Origin: Lachnospiraceae bacterium
GTDB lineage: Bacteria; Bacillota; Clostridia; Lachnospirales; Lachnospiraceae
Assembly (NCBI GenBank): GCA_910576125.1
Contig: CAJTHM010000008.1
Coordinates: forward strand, 62,001 to 126,000
Length of the DNA: 64,000 nt
Direction: 5' to 3'
Position numbers and translations under genes: made by a program. The notes under the pieces are model-generated. The model was not told the origin of the DNA. It searched no databases and saw only the letters and a program-made list of their open reading frames with translations. Positions 26,001-34,575 of this stretch are shown in pieces (position 1 is the first letter of the stretch; each line of letters opens with the position of its first letter).

Positions 26001-26161
26001 CCACGCCACTGTTCCTGTTACGGTGTGTGCAGCTAGGGCTTTCGATGGCTGACCTTGACCTGCTCTCCATCGGTCTTATCAATGATATGTATGCTGAGAG
26101 CATGAACGATTCCTGCACCTACGCAGCACTTGCTACCCAGGAGGATTTCGATTTATTTTAA
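25623..26161 (+). CDS. tail assembly chaperone, -1 frameshift product (gpGT-like)
   Basis: Joined product of 118 zero-frame residues plus 61 residues from the -1 frame, about 179 in all. The extension begins LRPTEREMTTPLFLLRCVQLGL and ends QEDFDLF. Those -1-frame residues could also be made separately from ATG 25997 (ATGA overlap), but the slippery site just upstream makes a fusion more likely. In known phages the fusion binds the tape measure and recruits tail tube protein. Confidence 0.8.
25970..25976 (+). promoter_or_regulatory. programmed -1 frameshift site A_AAA_AAC
   Basis: In the reading frame of the chaperone gene the bases are A AAA AAC, one of the most efficient -1 slippery heptamers. 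After a one-base backward slip the ribosome continues CTT CGC CCA ACT GAG and stays open to 26161. The zero-frame stop is 22 bases downstream. This matches the gpG/gpGT strategy of lambda-like tails. Confidence 0.85.
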
Positions 26162-26183
26162 CCCGCTGGATTCCGTTTCCCTA

Positions 26184-26236
26184 TTGACAGTTACATTCAA
26201 GTGGGTGTAAAATAAATTACACTCACTTGAATGTAA
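26184..26236 (+). promoter_or_regulatory. promoter overlapped by a 20-bp operator-like inverted repeat
   Basis: TTGACA (26184-26189), an 18-base spacer and TAAAAT (26208-26213) form a strong vegetative promoter. A near-perfect 20-base inverted repeat, with arms 26191-26210 and 26217-26236 and one G.T mismatch, overlaps the spacer and -10. This is what an autorepressor operator looks like, and the next gene encodes an HTH protein. Confidence 0.82.
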
Positions 26237-26253
26237 AAGGAGGAGGGAGAGGC

Positions 26254-26595
26254 TTGGAACAGATAGATTTAAGTGGCTTTCAGATGTGCCACCTTGATGA
26301 TGACCAGCACTCAGTCTTAAGGGAAAAGCGGGTGGTGCTTGGGATGACGCAGCAGCAGGTGGCGGATAAGGCGGGCATCATTTTACAGCAGTACCAGAAG
26401 TTTGAGAGCGGTGAGAGGGACATCATGACCAGTTCTTTTAAAACAGCCTGTAAGGTGGTCGAGGCGCTGGGAATGGATATCACGGATTTTTACCACGGGG
26501 AATATACAGTCGGGGAAGAAGTGTATCCATCAGCGGAAGGGCTGCGGTACCAGAAAACAGGCAGACTGACCAATGAGGATGCTGAAGGTGCGTAG
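26254..26595 (+). CDS. XRE-type HTH transcriptional regulator (cassette in the tail module)
   Basis: 113 residues from TTG 26254 after AGGAGGAGGG; ATG 26284 is an alternative. LREKRVVLGMTQQQVADKAGIILQQYQKFESGERDIMTSSFKTACKVVEALGMDITDFY is a complete XRE helix-turn-helix. The C-terminal ~30 residues are not recognised. It lies between tail chaperone and tape measure genes, has its own promoter with an overlapping inverted repeat, and probably represses itself. The location is unusual for a regulator. Confidence 0.85.
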   Translation: MEQIDLSGFQMCHLDDDQHSVLREKRVVLGMTQQQVADKAGIILQQYQKFESGERDIMTSSFKTACKVVEALGMDITDFYHGEYTVGEEVYPSAEGLRYQKTGRLTNEDAEGA

Positions 26596-26619
26596 GATGC
26601 CGGAAAGGGGCGTGTTGGA

Positions 26620-26844
26620 ATGAAGAAATTATTCTGCTATGCGGACAGGTATATCAGGAAAAGTGACTGGAAAGATTTAGCCATGATCAAATTCTGCCTT
26701 TTTTCTATGGGAATTTTGGCAGGGATGCGGATACCGGGAAAGAACAGGAAGCAGGCAGGGTGGATTGCCGCAGCCGTTTTTGCTGCAACCTACATCCTAT
26801 TGATGGCGAAGTTCTTTTCTGTCATTTCGGAAAAGGAAGAGTAG
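26620..26844 (+). CDS. small two-helix membrane protein (often mis-annotated as phosphate ABC permease)
   Basis: 74 residues. Two hydrophobic segments are visible: LAMIKFCLFSMGILAGM and WIAAAVFAATYILLMAKFF, with a short positively charged link (PGKNRKQ). Homologues in clostridia carry the name permease of phosphate ABC transporter, but nothing here supports transport. It is the second gene of the HTH cassette and may act at the cell membrane in the lysogen. Confidence 0.65.
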   Translation: MKKLFCYADRYIRKSDWKDLAMIKFCLFSMGILAGMRIPGKNRKQAGWIAAAVFAATYILLMAKFFSVISEKEE

Positions 26845-26918
26845 AGATGGATCATAACTGAATATTTTTTACATAGGCATCAGCCATAAACAGCAGGTGT
26901 CTATTTTTGTGTTTTTTT

Positions 26919-26943
26919 AGGGAGCCTTTTGGCTTCCTTTTTT
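26919..26943 (+). terminator. rho-independent terminator closing the HTH cassette
   Basis: AGGGAGCC (26919-26926), loop TTTT, GGCTTCCT (26931-26938), then a T run to 26943. It lies between the small membrane protein and the tape measure gene. Confidence 0.82.
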
Positions 26944-26961
26944 CGTGGGGAGGTGCTTTGG

Positions 26962-29900
26962 GTGGGAGCGTCAAGGATACAGGGAATCACGGTGGAGATC
27001 GGCGGCGATACCACAAAGCTGACCGCCGCGCTGAAAGGGGTAAACGGGGAGATTCGTACCACGCAGTCACAGTTACGGGATGTGGAGAGGCTCCTGAAAT
27101 TGGATCCCGGCAACACGGAACTGCTGGCACAGAAGCACCGGCTCCTTGCGGAAGCGGTGCGGGAGACGAAGGAAAAGCTGGAAACCCTGAAAGCCGCTGC
27201 GGAACAGGCAAACGAGGCGCTGGCAAAAGGGGAGATCACACAGGAGCAGTATGACGGTCTGCAGCGGGAGATCATTGAGACAGAGGAAAAATTAAAGGGC
27301 CTTGAAGAACAGGCCAACCAGTCGGCGGTGGCAGTGCAGAAGATCGCCGCCGTGGGCGAGGATTTGAAGAACCTTGGGGATAAGATTTCCGGCGTGGGGA
27401 CTACCCTCACCAAGACCGTGACCACGCCCATCGTGGGGCTTGGCACGGTGGCGGTCAAGACGGCGGCGGATTTCGATACCGCTATGAGCCAGGTCGGTGC
27501 GGTTTCCGGGGCAACGGGAAAAGACCTTGATGCCCTGCGGGATAAGGCAAGGGAGATGGGGAGCAAGACCAAGTTTTCCGCATCGGAGGCAGCCGAGGCA
27601 ATGAACTACATGGCGATGGCCGGCTGGAAAACTTCAGATATGCTTTCCGGCATCGAGGGCATCATGAACCTTGCCGCCGCCTCCGGGGAGGATTTGGCAA
27701 CTACCTCCGATATCGTGACGGACGCATTGACCGCTTTTGGTTTAACGGCTGCGGATTCCGGGCATTTCGCGGATATCCTTGCGGCGGCAAGCAGTAATGC
27801 GAACACCAATGTTTCCATGATGGGCGAGACCTTCAAATACTGTGCGCCCATTGCCGGAGCCTTGGGGTTTTCCGCAGAGGATACCGCAGAGGCGATCGGG
27901 CTGATGGGAAATGCGGGCATCAAGTCCACACAGGCCGGAACTGCCCTTAGAACTATCATGAGCAACCTTTCCGGGGAAGTGAAAATCTGCGGAAGCAGTA
28001 TTGGTGAAGTTACAATCGCCACCACCAATGCGGACGGGAGCATGAGGGATTTGAGCGCCATCCTCGCAGACTGCCGGACGGCATTCGGTGGACTGTCCGA
28101 GTCCGAAAAAGCAGCGGCGGCAGAGGCGCTTGTGGGGAAGAACGCCATGTCGGGATTCCTCGCTCTGATGAACGCCGCCCCTGCGGACATCGAGAAGGTG
28201 AGCAGCGCCATAGCAAACTGTGACGGGAAGTCGGCAGAGATGGCGGCCACCATGCAGGATAACCTTGCCGGGCAGCTCACCATCCTGAAAAGCCAGTTGG
28301 AGGAGCTTGCCATTTCTTTCGGTGAAATCCTCATGCCTGCCATCCGCCAGATCGTCACATGGGTGCAGGGCTTTGTTGACAAGCTGAACGGCATGGATGA
28401 AGGCACCAAGAACACCATTGTCACCATCGGATTACTTGCGGCGGCAATCGGTCCCGTGCTTATCGTGATCGGGAAAGTGGTCTCTGCGGTGGGAAGCATT
28501 ATGACGTTTATTCCAACGCTGATCGGCGGCATTTCCAGTATCGGCGGAGGGCTGAGTGCCTTGTGGGGAATTTTAGCGGCGAACCCGGTCACGCTGGTCA
28601 TTGCGGCAATCGCGGCTTTGATTGCCATCTTCGTGGCCTTATGGAATAACTGCGAGGGATTCCGGGAGTTTTGGATCAATCTATGGAATGTCATAAAAGA
28701 TGCTGCCATAGCTGTGTGGAATGGATTGAAGGATTTCTTCTCCAACATCTGGAACGCCATCACCGGGGCGGCACAGTCCATCTGGAACGGATTGAAGGAC
28801 TTTTTCAGCGGGCTGTGGGAAGGCATAAAGAACATCTTCCAGACTGTCCTTGACGTGATAAAGACGCTGATTGTGGCGCGGTTCGAGTTCTATAAGACCA
28901 TCATCACAACCGTGCTGAATGTGATACAGACAGTTGTATCCACGGTATGGAATGCGATTAAAACAGTGATTGAAACCGTTACAAACGCCATCGGCTCTTT
29001 CCTGTCCTCCGCATGGGAGACGATAAGGAATACCGTCACCACGGTAATGGAGGCGATTCGCAGTGTAATCACATCTGTATGGGAAGCGATAAAGTCAGCA
29101 GTGACGGCGGTGCTTTCCGCCATTAAGGACGTGGTGGTCTCTGCGTGGGAGGCGATAAAGAATGCCATTTCCACAGCGATGGAGGCGATAAAATCTGCGG
29201 TCATTGCCGCATGGGAAGCGATAAAGAGCGCGGTTTCCTCTGCGATTGAAGCGATAAAAAATGTGGCTGTGGCGGCATGGGAGGCCATCAAGTCAGCGGT
29301 CATTTCCATTATGGAGGCGATCAAGTCAGCCATTACCGCAGCGTGGGAAGCGATAAAATCGGCAGTCAGTTCCGTGGTCAATGCAATTAAGGAAGTCATC
29401 ACCAGTGTGTGGAATGCCATCAAGTCCACGGTTACCAGTATCGTGGGCGGCCTGAAAGATGCGGTGGTAAATGTATTTAACAGCCTGCTTTTCGGCATCA
29501 AGAACGCCATGAGCGGAATCGCCGGGGCGGTGAAGAACGGATTCGATGCGGCGATCAACTTTATCAAGGGCCTGCCCTCACAGGCATTGCAGTGGGGCAA
29601 GGATATCATTGGCGGCTTAATTGATGGTATCAAATCCAAGATCAGTGGACTTGTGGACAGCGTGAAGGACATTGCGGGAACCATTGCGTCCTTCCTGCAT
29701 TTCTCCGAGCCGGACGAGGGGCCGCTTTCCAACTTCCACACCTTTATGCCGGATATGATTGACCTGCTGGGCAAAGGCATCCGTGGGAATTTAGGGAAGC
29801 TGACCGGTCCCATGAAGGAACTGGCAGGTACACTCATCCCTGCCACGGATTCCATGACGGCAGGGGCGCAGGCGGCGGGAGGCTCCGGCAGCGGTTCTTC

Positions 29901-30048
29901 ACTGGCGGCAAGGCTGGATGCCATGTATGAGGTGGTGACAAAGTATCTGCCGAGGCTGGCAGACGCACAGGTGGTATTGGATTCCGGTGTGCTGGTCGGA
30001 GAGTTATCTGACGGGCTGAACCGGGAGCTGGGAAAGGCGTATTCATGA
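26962..30048 (+). CDS. tail tape measure protein
   Basis: 1028 residues from GTG 26962, eight bases after GGGGAGG; frames that begin earlier run through the terminator hairpin. Residues ~10-130 form a coiled coil (LRDVERLLKLDPGNTELLAQ). Residues ~170-380 are the PhageMin_Tail domain (MSQVGAVSGATGKDLDALRDKAREMG). Hydrophobic stretches follow near residues 490-560. Then comes a long tandem array of 11-residue units, and a soluble C-terminus ending in a helical tail. It sets tail length and may pass into the host membrane on DNA entry. Confidence 0.95.
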   Translation: MGASRIQGITVEIGGDTTKLTAALKGVNGEIRTTQSQLRDVERLLKLDPGNTELLAQKHRLLAEAVRETKEKLETLKAAAEQANEALAKGEITQEQYDGLQREIIETEEKLKGLEEQANQSAVAVQKIAAVGEDLKNLGDKISGVGTTLTKTVTTPIVGLGTVAVKTAADFDTAMSQVGAVSGATGKDLDALRDKAREMGSKTKFSASEAAEAMNYMAMAGWKTSDMLSGIEGIMNLAAASGEDLATTSDIVTDALTAFGLTAADSGHFADILAAASSNANTNVSMMGETFKYCAPIAGALGFSAEDTAEAIGLMGNAGIKSTQAGTALRTIMSNLSGEVKICGSSIGEVTIATTNADGSMRDLSAILADCRTAFGGLSESEKAAAAEALVGKNAMSGFLALMNAAPADIEKVSSAIANCDGKSAEMAATMQDNLAGQLTILKSQLEELAISFGEILMPAIRQIVTWVQGFVDKLNGMDEGTKNTIVTIGLLAAAIGPVLIVIGKVVSAVGSIMTFIPTLIGGISSIGGGLSALWGILAANPVTLVIAAIAALIAIFVALWNNCEGFREFWINLWNVIKDAAIAVWNGLKDFFSNIWNAITGAAQSIWNGLKDFFSGLWEGIKNIFQTVLDVIKTLIVARFEFYKTIITTVLNVIQTVVSTVWNAIKTVIETVTNAIGSFLSSAWETIRNTVTTVMEAIRSVITSVWEAIKSAVTAVLSAIKDVVVSAWEAIKNAISTAMEAIKSAVIAAWEAIKSAVSSAIEAIKNVAVAAWEAIKSAVISIMEAIKSAITAAWEAIKSAVSSVVNAIKEVITSVWNAIKSTVTSIVGGLKDAVVNVFNSLLFGIKNAMSGIAGAVKNGFDAAINFIKGLPSQALQWGKDIIGGLIDGIKSKISGLVDSVKDIAGTIASFLHFSEPDEGPLSNFHTFMPDMIDLLGKGIRGNLGKLTGPMKELAGTLIPATDSMTAGAQAAGGSGSGSSLAARLDAMYEVVTKYLPRLADAQVVLDSGVLVGELSDGLNRELGKAYS
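28912..29439 (+). repeat. sixteen tandem 33-bp units (11-residue repeats) in the tape measure gene
   Basis: From 28912 the protein falls into exact 11-residue units with pattern x-W/M-E-A-I-K-S-A-V-x-x; twelve well-conserved units span 29044-29439. Degenerate units continue upstream to about 28714. The period is that of hendecad coiled coils or helical stacks. Copy-number change would alter tail length. Confidence 0.85.
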
Positions 30049-30881
30049 TAAGGAAATTCAGGCTTATAAACGGGGAAGGGGCGTCATGGGATTTGAACGC
30101 CCGGACATCCTTTTTCCATTCCATTGGCGGCTTCGGCTATAAGGACGGGACGCAGTATGAACAGATCGGCACGGACTTCATCCCTCTGGAGGAATTATTC
30201 TCACAGGGAGTAATGACCGGGCGCATCTTCTTTGGCGGGACAAATGCATATAAAAACTACCGGGCATTCTCCCGGTTCGTCCGGGCGGTGCCGCTGACCC
30301 TCGTGTATGAGATGGAGGAGGCGTTCCGCGTCCCGGTGCGGATGACGGAGATTGCAAAGAGTGAGTTGATCACTGGCGGGGCGGGGCTGGATTGTGAAGT
30401 TGCATTTACGGCAACTGGGCTGTTTTATAAGAATGTTTCCGGCTACAGCGGGACGCTCTCCATCGGCGGGAAAATCTATCCATACGAATACACCTATGCC
30501 TATGCGGATGTGACGCAGAATACGCTGATGATCGACAGCGACAGCCACGGGGACAGCCCATGTAAAGTGACGGTATATGGCCCCTGCACGAATCCCGTAT
30601 GGAAGCACTATGTAAATAATGTCCTGTATGAAACCGGGCGGTATGAGGGGAATATCCCGGACGGGCATAAGCTGGTCATTGATACCACGCAGATTCCTTA
30701 CAGCATTATGGAGCGGGGCGTCAGTGACGAGGTGGTGGCGGACAGATACCAGATGTGCGATTTCACCACGGAGCGGTTCTTCCATTTGCAGTACGGCAGC
30801 AACCGCATTTCCGTGGTGCATGAAGGGCTGAATATTCTGAATGTGATGGTGGAAGGGAGGATCAGCTATGAGACCATATAA
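30045..30881 (+). CDS. distal tail protein (Dit)
   Basis: 278 residues with ATGA coupling to the tape measure gene. IRKFRLINGEGASWDLN, the early FGYKDGTQYEQIG and a C-terminal beta sandwich (SDSHGDSPCKVTVYGPCTNPVWKHYVNN) fit Dit proteins. These form the hexameric hub joining tail tube and tip. Overlaps the next gene by 14 bases. Confidence 0.88.
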   Translation: MIRKFRLINGEGASWDLNARTSFFHSIGGFGYKDGTQYEQIGTDFIPLEELFSQGVMTGRIFFGGTNAYKNYRAFSRFVRAVPLTLVYEMEEAFRVPVRMTEIAKSELITGGAGLDCEVAFTATGLFYKNVSGYSGTLSIGGKIYPYEYTYAYADVTQNTLMIDSDSHGDSPCKVTVYGPCTNPVWKHYVNNVLYETGRYEGNIPDGHKLVIDTTQIPYSIMERGVSDEVVADRYQMCDFTTERFFHLQYGSNRISVVHEGLNILNVMVEGRISYETI

Positions 30882-31947
30882 CGTGGAGATATTCACGCAG
30901 GACTTTGAGATGGTGGGAAACACCAATGTAAATGAGATCACCTATAAAGAGGATTATTTATCTTCCGATGGGAACACGGTCACGGTGCTTGCCCTGCCCG
31001 GTGTGAAGAAGCAGGACTATATCCGTATCAGCAGAGGGGATGAGGAGTATGCCGGAATCGTTACGGAAATCGGCTATGGAACGGATAAGTCAAAGAAGTT
31101 ACAGACCATTTCCTATAAGCCCCTCATGGAACTGCTCAATACGGATGTGCTTTTCGATGTAGACCTGCAGGGGCAGGGGAGCATGGAGCAGTTTATCTGT
31201 GACCGCATCCGTGAAATGTTCATCACCAATGAGGATGGAATGCAGAATATCAAAGGGCTTTCGGTTATGGCGGCAACGGCCACAAAGGACTGGAGCCTTC
31301 ACATCACGCCCTCCGACAAAGGAGGGCATTACAACATCGTGAACCTTATAGATTCCGTGATCATCCCGGCAATGGAAAAGTACAGCATCCTTGTAAAGAC
31401 AAAGCTGGATATCCAGAACCGGGAAGTGCAGATTTCGGTGGGGAAAACGGCATCCGGGGTGATTACGATTGAAAGCGATCTTCCCAACATCATCAAAAAG
31501 AGCGTCACCATCAGACAGGTCAGCGCCGATGTGAATAAACTGGTGATCTATGACAGTTCCGATTATGAAAAGAAAAGGGTGTATTTCCTGCATCCCGATC
31601 TTGGCTACGATACGAAAGACCGTGACCGCATTGTCCCCGTGGTGTGTGAGATGCAGGCGGTTTCCCATGAGGAGGGGAGCAGCTTTGAAAGTGCTGCAAT
31701 CAGCGCCGCCCATAACAAGTTCGCAAATTTATCCTATTCAAATTTGATTGAACTTACCATGATGAACGGTGACGCGCTGGTGAAGCCGGAGGAGATGGAG
31801 TTTGGGCAGGTGGCGGATATCATATCGGATGGGGAGAGTTACCGCAGCATCCTCACGGGCAGGGAGCGTGGCAAAAATACAAAGCTGGTGTTCGGCACGG
31901 TGCGGCTGGATTTGACTAAGATTTTAAGGAGGCAGGAGAATGGCTGA
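30868..31947 (+). CDS. tail-associated / tail tip protein (Tal-like)
   Basis: 359 residues. The N-terminal part (VTVLALPGVKKQDYIRISRGDEEYAGIVTEIGYG) resembles the gp27/gp44-like hub fold of siphophage tail tip proteins, with ELTMMNGDALVKPEEMEFGQVADI near the end. No peptidase or lysozyme domain is attached, so it is the short form. It forms the tip below Dit. Confidence 0.8.
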   Translation: MRPYNVEIFTQDFEMVGNTNVNEITYKEDYLSSDGNTVTVLALPGVKKQDYIRISRGDEEYAGIVTEIGYGTDKSKKLQTISYKPLMELLNTDVLFDVDLQGQGSMEQFICDRIREMFITNEDGMQNIKGLSVMAATATKDWSLHITPSDKGGHYNIVNLIDSVIIPAMEKYSILVKTKLDIQNREVQISVGKTASGVITIESDLPNIIKKSVTIRQVSADVNKLVIYDSSDYEKKRVYFLHPDLGYDTKDRDRIVPVVCEMQAVSHEEGSSFESAAISAAHNKFANLSYSNLIELTMMNGDALVKPEEMEFGQVADIISDGESYRSILTGRERGKNTKLVFGTVRLDLTKILRRQENG

Positions 31948-34057
31948 CAACATCACACTGAAAACCTATAAGGGCGGGAACGTGACCCCGCAGGATGACG
32001 CCATCATTTACGAGACGGCGATCCCCGGCAGCGGCATCTTCAAAGGATGTGAAGTGACGTATGCCAGAGGGAATGTGCTGCACATCTCGCAGGGATTCGG
32101 CATGATTCGTGGCCGGTTCTTTGAGGTGTATGAAACGGAGATTGACGTGCGCCTTGCGGACGTGGGGGAAACACTACAGGGGCGGGTGTATATCCATCTG
32201 GATTTATCCAATGCGGATGAACCAATCAAGATACTGGCGCAGGCGGCAGCGGAACTTCCGCCGCTGGATGCGGATGTGAACATCAATTACAACAATTCCT
32301 CCTACGACCTGGAACTGGCCATCTTCACGGTATCTTCGGCGGGGCTGGACGGACTTACGAAAGTATTCCCCACGCTGAAAGCCGGGAGCGGAGGCGGTGG
32401 CGGCGGAGGGGAGACGCTCACCCGTGCTACTGCCTATGCCGTAGGGGATGCGGTGACCGCAGTGGGCGCTCCGGGCTGGGCAACGCTGGTCTGCACACAG
32501 GCAGGCACCACGGCGGCATCGGAGCCTTCCGGGTATTCGAGGATCACCAAAGTGGGGGACAGGGTTTTAGACGGCACGGCGGTATTCACGGCAAGGAACA
32601 TCATCGGGGAGCTGGACGGTGTTATTTCTTCCAATGCATCCCTTGGGGAATCTGTGCAGACTCTGGACGAAAAAGTGGCGGAGATGATGAGCAGCACCGG
32701 CCTTGTGATGAAACTGGTGAGCCTTGACGAGTACCGGGCAATGGAAAGCTACAGCGCCACCACCATTTACCTTTGTTATGAGGATGAAGCCACAAAAAGG
32801 GTGACGCGGATTTTCGTAGGCGAGGACAAGGTGTATGCGGCTGGCGTTAAGGTGGCGTATCAGATCGACACGGGGTATGCATTAGAAAGGACTGTGCCGG
32901 ACAGGGAGGATGCCATTGCCGCCGCCCCGGACGCTGCGCTGGAGGGTTATACCTTTGTGGGATGGCGGCAGGATGATACTGCGGAAAAGAAGGTGCTTTC
33001 GGAATATCTCATCAGCAGTGAGGAACCCGTCACGCTCTATGCGGTGTTTAAAAAGCAGATGACCATCGGTCTGATGCCCAACGGCGGTACCCTTGCAGAG
33101 AGCGGGGCGGAGGAAAGTTTCACCGCATTCTGTTATTACAACAACGGGAATTCCCAGAGCGAGCCTACCACAGTCCCGGCAAGCCCTTATACGAGAAAGA
33201 ATATGTCCTTCTGCGGATGGAGCATTGACTCCCTTTCCACGCCATCCTACAAACCGGGGGAAATGGGGACCTTTCCTGCGGATGCCACGCTTTATGCCAT
33301 GTGGGTGACAACGGAATATGACTTTGTCTATACCGGGAATTATGTACAGTTCGTTATCCCGCAGGACGGCATCTATGAGTTTGAGGTGTGGGGCGCTTCC
33401 GGGGGTGAGGCGAAAGGTGACAGCATTGTGGCGGAGGGCGGCCTTGGCGGCCACTCCAAAGGCTATAAGAAGATGAAAAAGGACGAAATAATCTATGTGT
33501 ATAACGGCGGTTCTCCGAAAGGCACGTCATCGGGGGCAAACGGCGGCGGGAATGGCTGTAACTACACCAGCAGCAAGCAGTATGGGGCGGGCGGAGGCGG
33601 CTCCACACATGTGGCGACAAAACCTTATGGACTTGGCACGAATAACGGACCGTCTTATACCAACCGTTCCTGTATCCTGATTGTGGCGGGCGGCGGTGGC
33701 GGAGGCGGGATAGAGGGCGGTACCGCCCATAAAGGCGGGGACGGCGGAGGTGAGCGCGGAGGGAACGGCTCCGGCGGTGCATTGGGAGGCAGACAGATGT
33801 CCACGGGGAGCAGCCCGTATGAGAACTTTGGCGTAGGTGATTACTATTCATCAACCAGCAGTTGTTCCTCTGGCGGCGGTGGCGGATGGTTCGGTGGGAA
33901 CTACGGGCAGTACGGGCAGTCCGGAGCAGGCGGTTCCGGCTATGTGGATGGTGTGGCGCCTTTTACCCACAACGGGAAATATTACCCTGCGGAAACTGAG
34001 GCAGGGGTGAATGAAGGGAACGGGAAAGCATTCATCCGATATGTGGAATGTGCGTAA
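31940..34057 (+). CDS. receptor-binding tail fibre with InlB-like repeats and glycine-rich domain
   Basis: 705 residues. Residues 1-~145 form a baseplate-attachment region (MADNITLKTYKGGNVTPQDDAIIYE). A glycine linker follows, then a segment of carbohydrate-binding appearance. Two Listeria-Bacteroides (InlB B-type) repeats are seen: YTFVGWRQDDTAEKKVL..VTLYAVF and FCGWSIDSLSTPSYKPG..TLYAMW. The last ~250 residues are a glycine-rich domain (WGASGGEAKGD.., VAGGGGGGGIEGG). Such domains occur in surface adhesins. Likely the host-recognition protein. Confidence 0.83.
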   Translation: MADNITLKTYKGGNVTPQDDAIIYETAIPGSGIFKGCEVTYARGNVLHISQGFGMIRGRFFEVYETEIDVRLADVGETLQGRVYIHLDLSNADEPIKILAQAAAELPPLDADVNINYNNSSYDLELAIFTVSSAGLDGLTKVFPTLKAGSGGGGGGGETLTRATAYAVGDAVTAVGAPGWATLVCTQAGTTAASEPSGYSRITKVGDRVLDGTAVFTARNIIGELDGVISSNASLGESVQTLDEKVAEMMSSTGLVMKLVSLDEYRAMESYSATTIYLCYEDEATKRVTRIFVGEDKVYAAGVKVAYQIDTGYALERTVPDREDAIAAAPDAALEGYTFVGWRQDDTAEKKVLSEYLISSEEPVTLYAVFKKQMTIGLMPNGGTLAESGAEESFTAFCYYNNGNSQSEPTTVPASPYTRKNMSFCGWSIDSLSTPSYKPGEMGTFPADATLYAMWVTTEYDFVYTGNYVQFVIPQDGIYEFEVWGASGGEAKGDSIVAEGGLGGHSKGYKKMKKDEIIYVYNGGSPKGTSSGANGGGNGCNYTSSKQYGAGGGGSTHVATKPYGLGTNNGPSYTNRSCILIVAGGGGGGGIEGGTAHKGGDGGGERGGNGSGGALGGRQMSTGSSPYENFGVGDYYSSTSSCSSGGGGGWFGGNYGQYGQSGAGGSGYVDGVAPFTHNGKYYPAETEAGVNEGNGKAFIRYVECA

Positions 34058-34085
34058 AACTAAATATTATTATTTCTACGGATTT

Positions 34086-34117
34086 AGGGCGGTCTGCCGT
34101 TTGGCAGGCGGCCTTTT
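34086..34117 (+). terminator. rho-independent terminator after the fibre gene
   Basis: A G/C-rich hairpin with core GTCTGCC (34092-34098) and GGCAGGC (34103-34109), extended by imperfect pairs, followed by a short T run. It closes the structural operon before the lysis genes. Confidence 0.65.
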
Positions 34118-34153
34118 ATCATACACAAAAATCTTTTAAAGGAGGGCTTCATT

Positions 34154-34573
34154 ATGAAGGAATTCTGGAACATGATTCAACTCATTTTCACGGGCATCGG
34201 GGGATGGCTTGGCTGGTTTCTCGGCGGCTGTGACGGTCTGCTGTATGCGCTCATCGCATTTGTAGCGGTGGATTATGTTACGGGCGTGATGTGCGCTGTG
34301 GCGGATAAAAAGCTGTCAAGCGAGGTGGGCTTCAAAGGTATCGCAAAGAAGGTGCTGATCTTCCTGCTGGTGGGGATCGCCAACATCCTCGATGTGCAGG
34401 TCATAGGAACGGGGAGCGTCCTGCGGACGGCAATCATCTTTTTCTATATCTCCAACGAAGGCGTGAGCCTCCTGGAGAATGCCGGACACCTGGGGCTTCC
34501 CATCCCGGAGAAACTGAAGGATATCCTGGCACAGCTCCATGACAGGGCGGAGAACGGGAAGGGGGACGAATAA
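34154..34573 (+). CDS. phage holin (Bhl/toxin secretion holin family)
   Basis: 139 residues. Hydrophobic segments at about 10-25 (IFTGIGGWLGWFLGG), 28-50 (LLYALIAFVAVDYVTGVMCAV), 66-80 (KKVLIFLLVGIANIL) and 90-105 (RTAIIFFYISNEGVSL). LIAFVAVDYVTGVMCA and the polar C-terminus are typical of the phage_holin_4 type. It permeabilises the membrane so the endolysin encoded next reaches the wall. Confidence 0.93.
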   Translation: MKEFWNMIQLIFTGIGGWLGWFLGGCDGLLYALIAFVAVDYVTGVMCAVADKKLSSEVGFKGIAKKVLIFLLVGIANILDVQVIGTGSVLRTAIIFFYISNEGVSLLENAGHLGLPIPEKLKDILAQLHDRAENGKGDE

Positions 34574-34575
34574 TT

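Noticed and set aside
28912..29439. CRISPR-like regular repeats
   Set aside because: The 33-bp period is coding, without spacers, and corresponds to 11-residue protein repeats in frame.
27606..29924. Long minus-strand open frames (409 and 344 codons) inside the tape measure gene
   Set aside because: They are antisense to a well-supported coding gene, arise from its repetitive codon pattern, lack ribosome sites and resemble no family.
31940..34057. Diversity-generating retroelement target in the tail fibre
   Set aside because: No reverse transcriptase gene or template-like repeat is present in the window.
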